A DNA stretch of 15,503 bases. Source: Bacteroidales bacterium. GTDB lineage: Bacteria; Bacteroidota; Bacteroidia; Bacteroidales; Paludibacteraceae. A program made the translations under genes and the position numbers. How positions within the stretch are numbered: position 1 is the first letter of the stretch; each line of letters starts with the position of its first letter. The DNA lies in contig CAAFXN010000153.1 in the NCBI GenBank assembly GCA_900766775.1, forward strand, positions 1 through 15,503. Reading direction: 5' to 3'. A model generated the notes under the pieces. It had not been told where the DNA came from. It saw only the letters and a program-made list of their open reading frames with translations, and ran no database searches. This document shows positions 12,974-15,503 of the stretch, piece after piece.

Positions 12974-13099
12974 GAATTATGAATTAAGAATTAAGAGGGC
13001 ATTGTTGTTTATTTTCAGAGCATGCGCCCTCTTAATTCATAATTCTTAATTAGAAATTAACAACGCCCTCTTAATTCATAATTCTTAATTCTTAATTAG
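12971..13099 (+). repeat. AT-rich heptamer inverted repeat between iorB and the aminotransferase gene
   Basis: Units TTAAGAA, TTATGAA, TTAAGAA, TTAAGAG (12971-12998) are followed by GGC and a core containing TTTTCAGAGCATGC. Next come GCCC and inverted units TCTTAAT, TCATAAT, TCTTAAT (13030-13050), then TAG, a spacer, and a second inverted arm GCCC, TCTTAAT, TCATAAT, TCTTAAT, TCTTAAT, TAG (13066-13099). The left arm can pair with either right arm in a stem of roughly 30 bp. The iorB stop codon is the first base triplet of the array. Confidence 0.88.
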
Positions 13100-13103
13100 A
13101 AAA

Positions 13104-14429
13104 ATGTTTCCCTTAGATAAACAATTAGTGGACCAGACGTGTATCGACTTTGGTTTGCGTAATGCTCATGAGTTGGGCAATGCGAGCATCCGCCAGTTGG
13201 TGGGTGTCGTGAAGGACATTGAGCGTGCTACGGGCGAGGAGTTTATCCACATGGAGTTGGGAGAGCCGGGCTTGCCCGCCGAGGCGATAGGTATCGCTGC
13301 GGAGCACAAAGCGCTGAAAGAGGGCTGCGGCTCCCACTATCCGCTCATCACGGGTATTCCCGAGGTGAAGCACTGGGGCAGCGAGTTCGTGCGGGCGTTC
13401 ATCGGGCTGGATATCCCGCCCGATTGTATCGTGCCCACGGTGGGCTCCATGCAGGCGGCTTTTGCACTCAACCTGACCATCTCGCAGTTTGACAAAGAGC
13501 GCGACACGGTGCTGTTCATCGACCCCTGTTTCCCTGTGCAGAAACAGCAGTGCGCGGTGATTGGCGTGCGCGTGGACGCTTTCGACGTGGCGGACTTCCG
13601 AGGCGAAGCGTTCGGCGAGGAGTTGGAGCGCCATTTCCAGACGGGACGTATTGCCGCCGTCTTGTTCAGCAACCCGAACAACCCCTCGTGGATGTGCCTG
13701 ACGGAGCGCGAGTTGGAGATACTTGGGCGCCTCGCTACCCGCTACAACGTGATGGTGATAGAGGACTTGGCATACCTCAACATGGACTTCCGCGAGCAGC
13801 GCGGAATGCCCTACGAGCCGCCTTTCCAACCCACCGTGGGACGCTATACCAACAACTGCGTGCACATGATTTCCTGCTCCAAGATGTTCTCCTACGCGGG
13901 GCAGCGCGCAGCCATCGTGGCGATGAATCCCTATCTCGCACACCGCCCCTATCCGGCATTGGCAGAGCGGTATCACAACGATGGCGAGTTCCTGCGCAAC
14001 TTCGTCTATATCGTGCTCTACAGCCTCTCGTCGGGCGTTGCCCACTCGGTGCAACACGCCATGGCGGCGATGTTCAAAGCGGCGTGCCAAGGCAAGTTGC
14101 ACTTCGTGGAGAACACCCGCGAGTATGCTCGCCGCGCCCGCCGTATCAAGGAAATCATGGAGAAGAACGGTTTCCGTATCGTCTATGATAAGGATGCCGA
14201 CGGACAGCCCGTGGGCGATGGCTTCTTCTTCACCTTCGGCTACCGCGACTGGACGGGTGAGCAGTTGCTTAACAAACTGATTTACTATGGTGTATCTGCC
14301 ATCACGCTTACCAACACGGGTGCACAGCGCGAGGGTATGCGCGGCTGTGCAAGCGCCATCCGTGAAGACCAGTACGATGAACTCGACCGCCGCTTAGCCC
14401 TATTTAATAAGGAGTATGAACACATGTGA
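13104..14429 (+). CDS. PLP-dependent aminotransferase (class I/II)
   Basis: A 441-residue fold-type I aminotransferase. The cofactor lysine is K260 in MISCSKMFSYAGQR, with R268 a likely phosphate contact. FSNPNNPSW (188-196) carries the conserved asparagine, and VIEDLAYLNMDF (218-229) carries the aspartate and tyrosine that contact PLP. The region around GMRGCASAIRE near the C-terminus probably holds the substrate-carboxylate arginine. Its position after iorAB suggests it transaminates aromatic amino acids to the arylpyruvates used by IorAB, or the reverse; this is inference from context. The PPTase gene overlaps its end by 14 nt. Confidence 0.92.
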   Translation: MFPLDKQLVDQTCIDFGLRNAHELGNASIRQLVGVVKDIERATGEEFIHMELGEPGLPAEAIGIAAEHKALKEGCGSHYPLITGIPEVKHWGSEFVRAFIGLDIPPDCIVPTVGSMQAAFALNLTISQFDKERDTVLFIDPCFPVQKQQCAVIGVRVDAFDVADFRGEAFGEELERHFQTGRIAAVLFSNPNNPSWMCLTERELEILGRLATRYNVMVIEDLAYLNMDFREQRGMPYEPPFQPTVGRYTNNCVHMISCSKMFSYAGQRAAIVAMNPYLAHRPYPALAERYHNDGEFLRNFVYIVLYSLSSGVAHSVQHAMAAMFKAACQGKLHFVENTREYARRARRIKEIMEKNGFRIVYDKDADGQPVGDGFFFTFGYRDWTGEQLLNKLIYYGVSAITLTNTGAQREGMRGCASAIREDQYDELDRRLALFNKEYEHM

Positions 14430-15048
14430 TGGCGTAAAATGGTCTATTGAGCCGATAACGGACTGCTCGTGGGAGGCAGTCCAAGAGATGTTGCCGCAGG
14501 TGTCGGAGCAGCGGCGGGCGCAGGCGTTGCAGTACAAGCACGCCTTTGGGCAGTATGCCTGCCTGAAATCGTATCTGATGTTGCAGGACTTGCTCCGTGA
14601 GCACTACGGCATAGAGGGCGACCTGCTCTTTGCCTACAACGAATACGGGAAACCGGAGTTGGATATGGGTGCAGCGAGCGTAGCGGATTGCCCCCAAAAG
14701 CCCTATTTCTCTATCTCTCATTGCAAGCAGGCCATTGCCGTAGCGGTGGCTGACATCCCCGTAGGCATAGACATTGAGACCCTGCGCCACCCCTCCGAAT
14801 CGCTCATTGAGAAGACGATGAATAAGCACGAACAGTTGCTCTTAGCCTATTCCGACACGCCCGACGATTTGTTCACCGCACTATGGACTGCCAAAGAGGC
14901 TGTGCTGAAATGCAAGGGCACGGGTATCACGGACGAGTTGCACGATGTGTTGTGTGAGGTGTCGGACGGTAAATTCTCCATCGAGACTTCCCGCCCTTCT
15001 CCCACCACGGTCTGCACCATCTGTGTGAGCAATGAAGAAAGTCTCTGA
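14416..15048 (+). CDS. Sfp-type 4'-phosphopantetheinyl transferase
   Basis: A 210-residue enzyme that transfers phosphopantetheine from CoA to a serine of acyl or peptidyl carrier proteins. Motifs: YGKPEL (77-82), FSISHC (98-103), VGIDIE (116-121, magnesium ligands D119 and E121) and WTAKEAVLKCKG (157-168, with E161 and K165). A short alanine-rich segment (about 83-94) between GKPEL and FSISH is longer than usual and may be a lineage-specific loop. The ATG overlaps the end of the aminotransferase gene, with GGAG just before it, so translation is probably coupled. I see no carrier protein or synthase gene nearby, so its target lies elsewhere. Confidence 0.92.
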   Translation: MNTCDGVKWSIEPITDCSWEAVQEMLPQVSEQRRAQALQYKHAFGQYACLKSYLMLQDLLREHYGIEGDLLFAYNEYGKPELDMGAASVADCPQKPYFSISHCKQAIAVAVADIPVGIDIETLRHPSESLIEKTMNKHEQLLLAYSDTPDDLFTALWTAKEAVLKCKGTGITDELHDVLCEVSDGKFSIETSRPSPTTVCTICVSNEESL

Positions 15049-15087
15049 GGCGTGAACGTAACCCTCCGATAGAGAGTCGATACCATA

Positions 15088-15142
15088 CCGACAGTCAGCC
15101 GACGGTCAACCGACGGTCAATCGAAAGCCTAACGATAGCCAA
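15088..15142 (+). repeat. 11-bp tandem array, three clear and two degenerate units
   Basis: CCGACAGTCAG, CCGACGGTCAA, CCGACGGTCAA (15088-15120) are followed in register by TCGAAAGCCTA and ACGATAGCCAA. The array lies between two convergent genes, and its last unit forms part of the terminator hairpin at 15131-15167. Confidence 0.85.
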
Positions 15143-15167
15143 CCGCTACTTGCGGCAGGTTATCGTT
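15131..15167. terminator. Candidate bidirectional terminator hairpin
   Basis: AACGATAGCC (15131-15140) pairs with GGTTATCGTT (15158-15167), ten pairs with one wobble. An inner CCGC/GCGG stem lies in the loop. It sits between the convergent PPTase and transporter genes and overlaps the transporter's last three codons. T runs are weak on both sides. Confidence 0.6.
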
Positions 15168-15490
15168 GTTGGTTTGCGGTGATGTCGTGAGCCTTTTTCT
15201 TGTCTCTACCTAGCACCAGCAGTTGAATACTGTTGAAGATGTTTTGCCAGATGATGTAGGCGGCGGGACCGAGGGCTGCGAGCGGGCACAGGTAGGTCTG
15301 CGCCATCCATACCCCCAGCGTGGTGTTCTTCTGTCCGAACGCCTGCCCTGCGGTTACTCTGCTCACGAAAGGCATGTCGGTGGGCAGGTCGTCGCGTATG
15401 ACCTCGGCACGATAGTCCTCCCCTTTGGATGGGGCGGGGAAGTGGTGCCCGATGGTTTTGCCGAGGAAGAACTGCAAGAGGCATGTAATC
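15160..15490 (-). CDS. Bile acid:sodium symporter (BASS) family protein, C-terminal fragment
   Basis: Only the last 110 or so residues are present, because the frame runs without a start up to base 15490 where the adapter begins. The visible part starts ITCLLQFFLGKTIG (end of a membrane helix). A soluble stretch (APSKGEDYRAEVIRDDL) follows, then GQAFGQKNTTLGVWMAQTYL and PLAALGPAAYIIWQNIFNS, which resemble the conserved last helices of BASS transporters (xGxxNxxLxxxxAxxYL, then YxxWQNIxNS). The cytoplasmic tail is KKKAHDITANQQR. Assignment rests on these motifs only, and the substrate is unknown. An in-frame TTG at 15477 is not a likely start. Confidence 0.72.
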
Positions 15491-15503
15491 AGATCGGAAG
15501 AGC
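15491..15503 (+). other. Illumina adapter sequence (non-biological)
   Basis: The last 13 bases, AGATCGGAAGAGC, are the universal start of Illumina adapters read out of an insert. They cut off the transporter gene and mark an artificial end. Confidence 0.97.

Noticed and set aside
7482..13099. CRISPR array
   Set aside because: The repeated units are contiguous 7-mers or isolated palindromes without regular unique spacers, and no cas genes are present.
13125..14102. 325-codon open frame on the minus strand
   Set aside because: Antisense shadow of the aminotransferase gene; the plus-strand product has clear PLP-enzyme motifs.

Overview
The window looks like a chromosomal segment of a Bacteroidales (Bacteroidota) bacterium, probably gut or rumen associated and assembled from a metagenome. 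Five sites match the Bacteroidota promoter, TTG or TTTG, then exactly 20 nt, then TAnnTTTG. Shine-Dalgarno signals are mostly weak, and the protein families (InlB/Listeria-Bacteroides-repeat secreted proteins, RhuM, IorA without a ferredoxin domain, DUF4160/DUF2442) fit that phylum. Both ends carry Illumina adapter sequence (1-31 and 15491-15503), so about 15459 bases are biological and the ends are artificial.

Region 1 (32-2051, all genes on the minus strand) holds two cassette-like modules. Module 1 is a RelB/DinJ-like antitoxin with a YafQ/RelE-like toxin. Module 2 is a four-gene unit: DUF4160, DUF2442, a second antitoxin and a second toxin. Each module has its own promoter and terminator and is bounded by inverted repeats specific to that module. 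The same 44-nt sequence lies beyond each terminator.

Region 2 (2118-5926) is a tight minus-strand set: an exported protein with two InlB-type repeats, a RhuM protein fused to a degenerate phospholipase-D-like domain, and an exported endonuclease I. Divergent from it is a second exported protein that stops exactly where the InlB repeats would begin. The linker where it stops is an inverted 43-nt copy of the linker in the full-length protein.

Region 3 (6591-14429) carries core metabolism: valS on the minus strand, then on the plus strand an RluA-family pseudouridine synthase, iorA, iorB and an aminotransferase. The last three form a plausible aromatic 2-oxoacid/amino acid unit: transamination plus ferredoxin-linked interconversion of arylpyruvates and aryl-acetyl-CoA. 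An overlapping Sfp-type phosphopantetheinyl transferase follows. The window ends with the C-terminal part of a bile acid:sodium symporter (BASS) family protein on the minus strand.

The most unusual signal is a family of small repeats in region 3. They have arms built of 7-bp tandem units and, in some copies, a 22-bp palindrome (GGTGCGG, 8-nt centre, CCGCACC). They occupy intergenic spacers and also sit in frame inside valS (twice) and iorA (once), lengthening these conserved enzymes. A separate set of 11-bp tandem arrays occupies three other intergenic regions.
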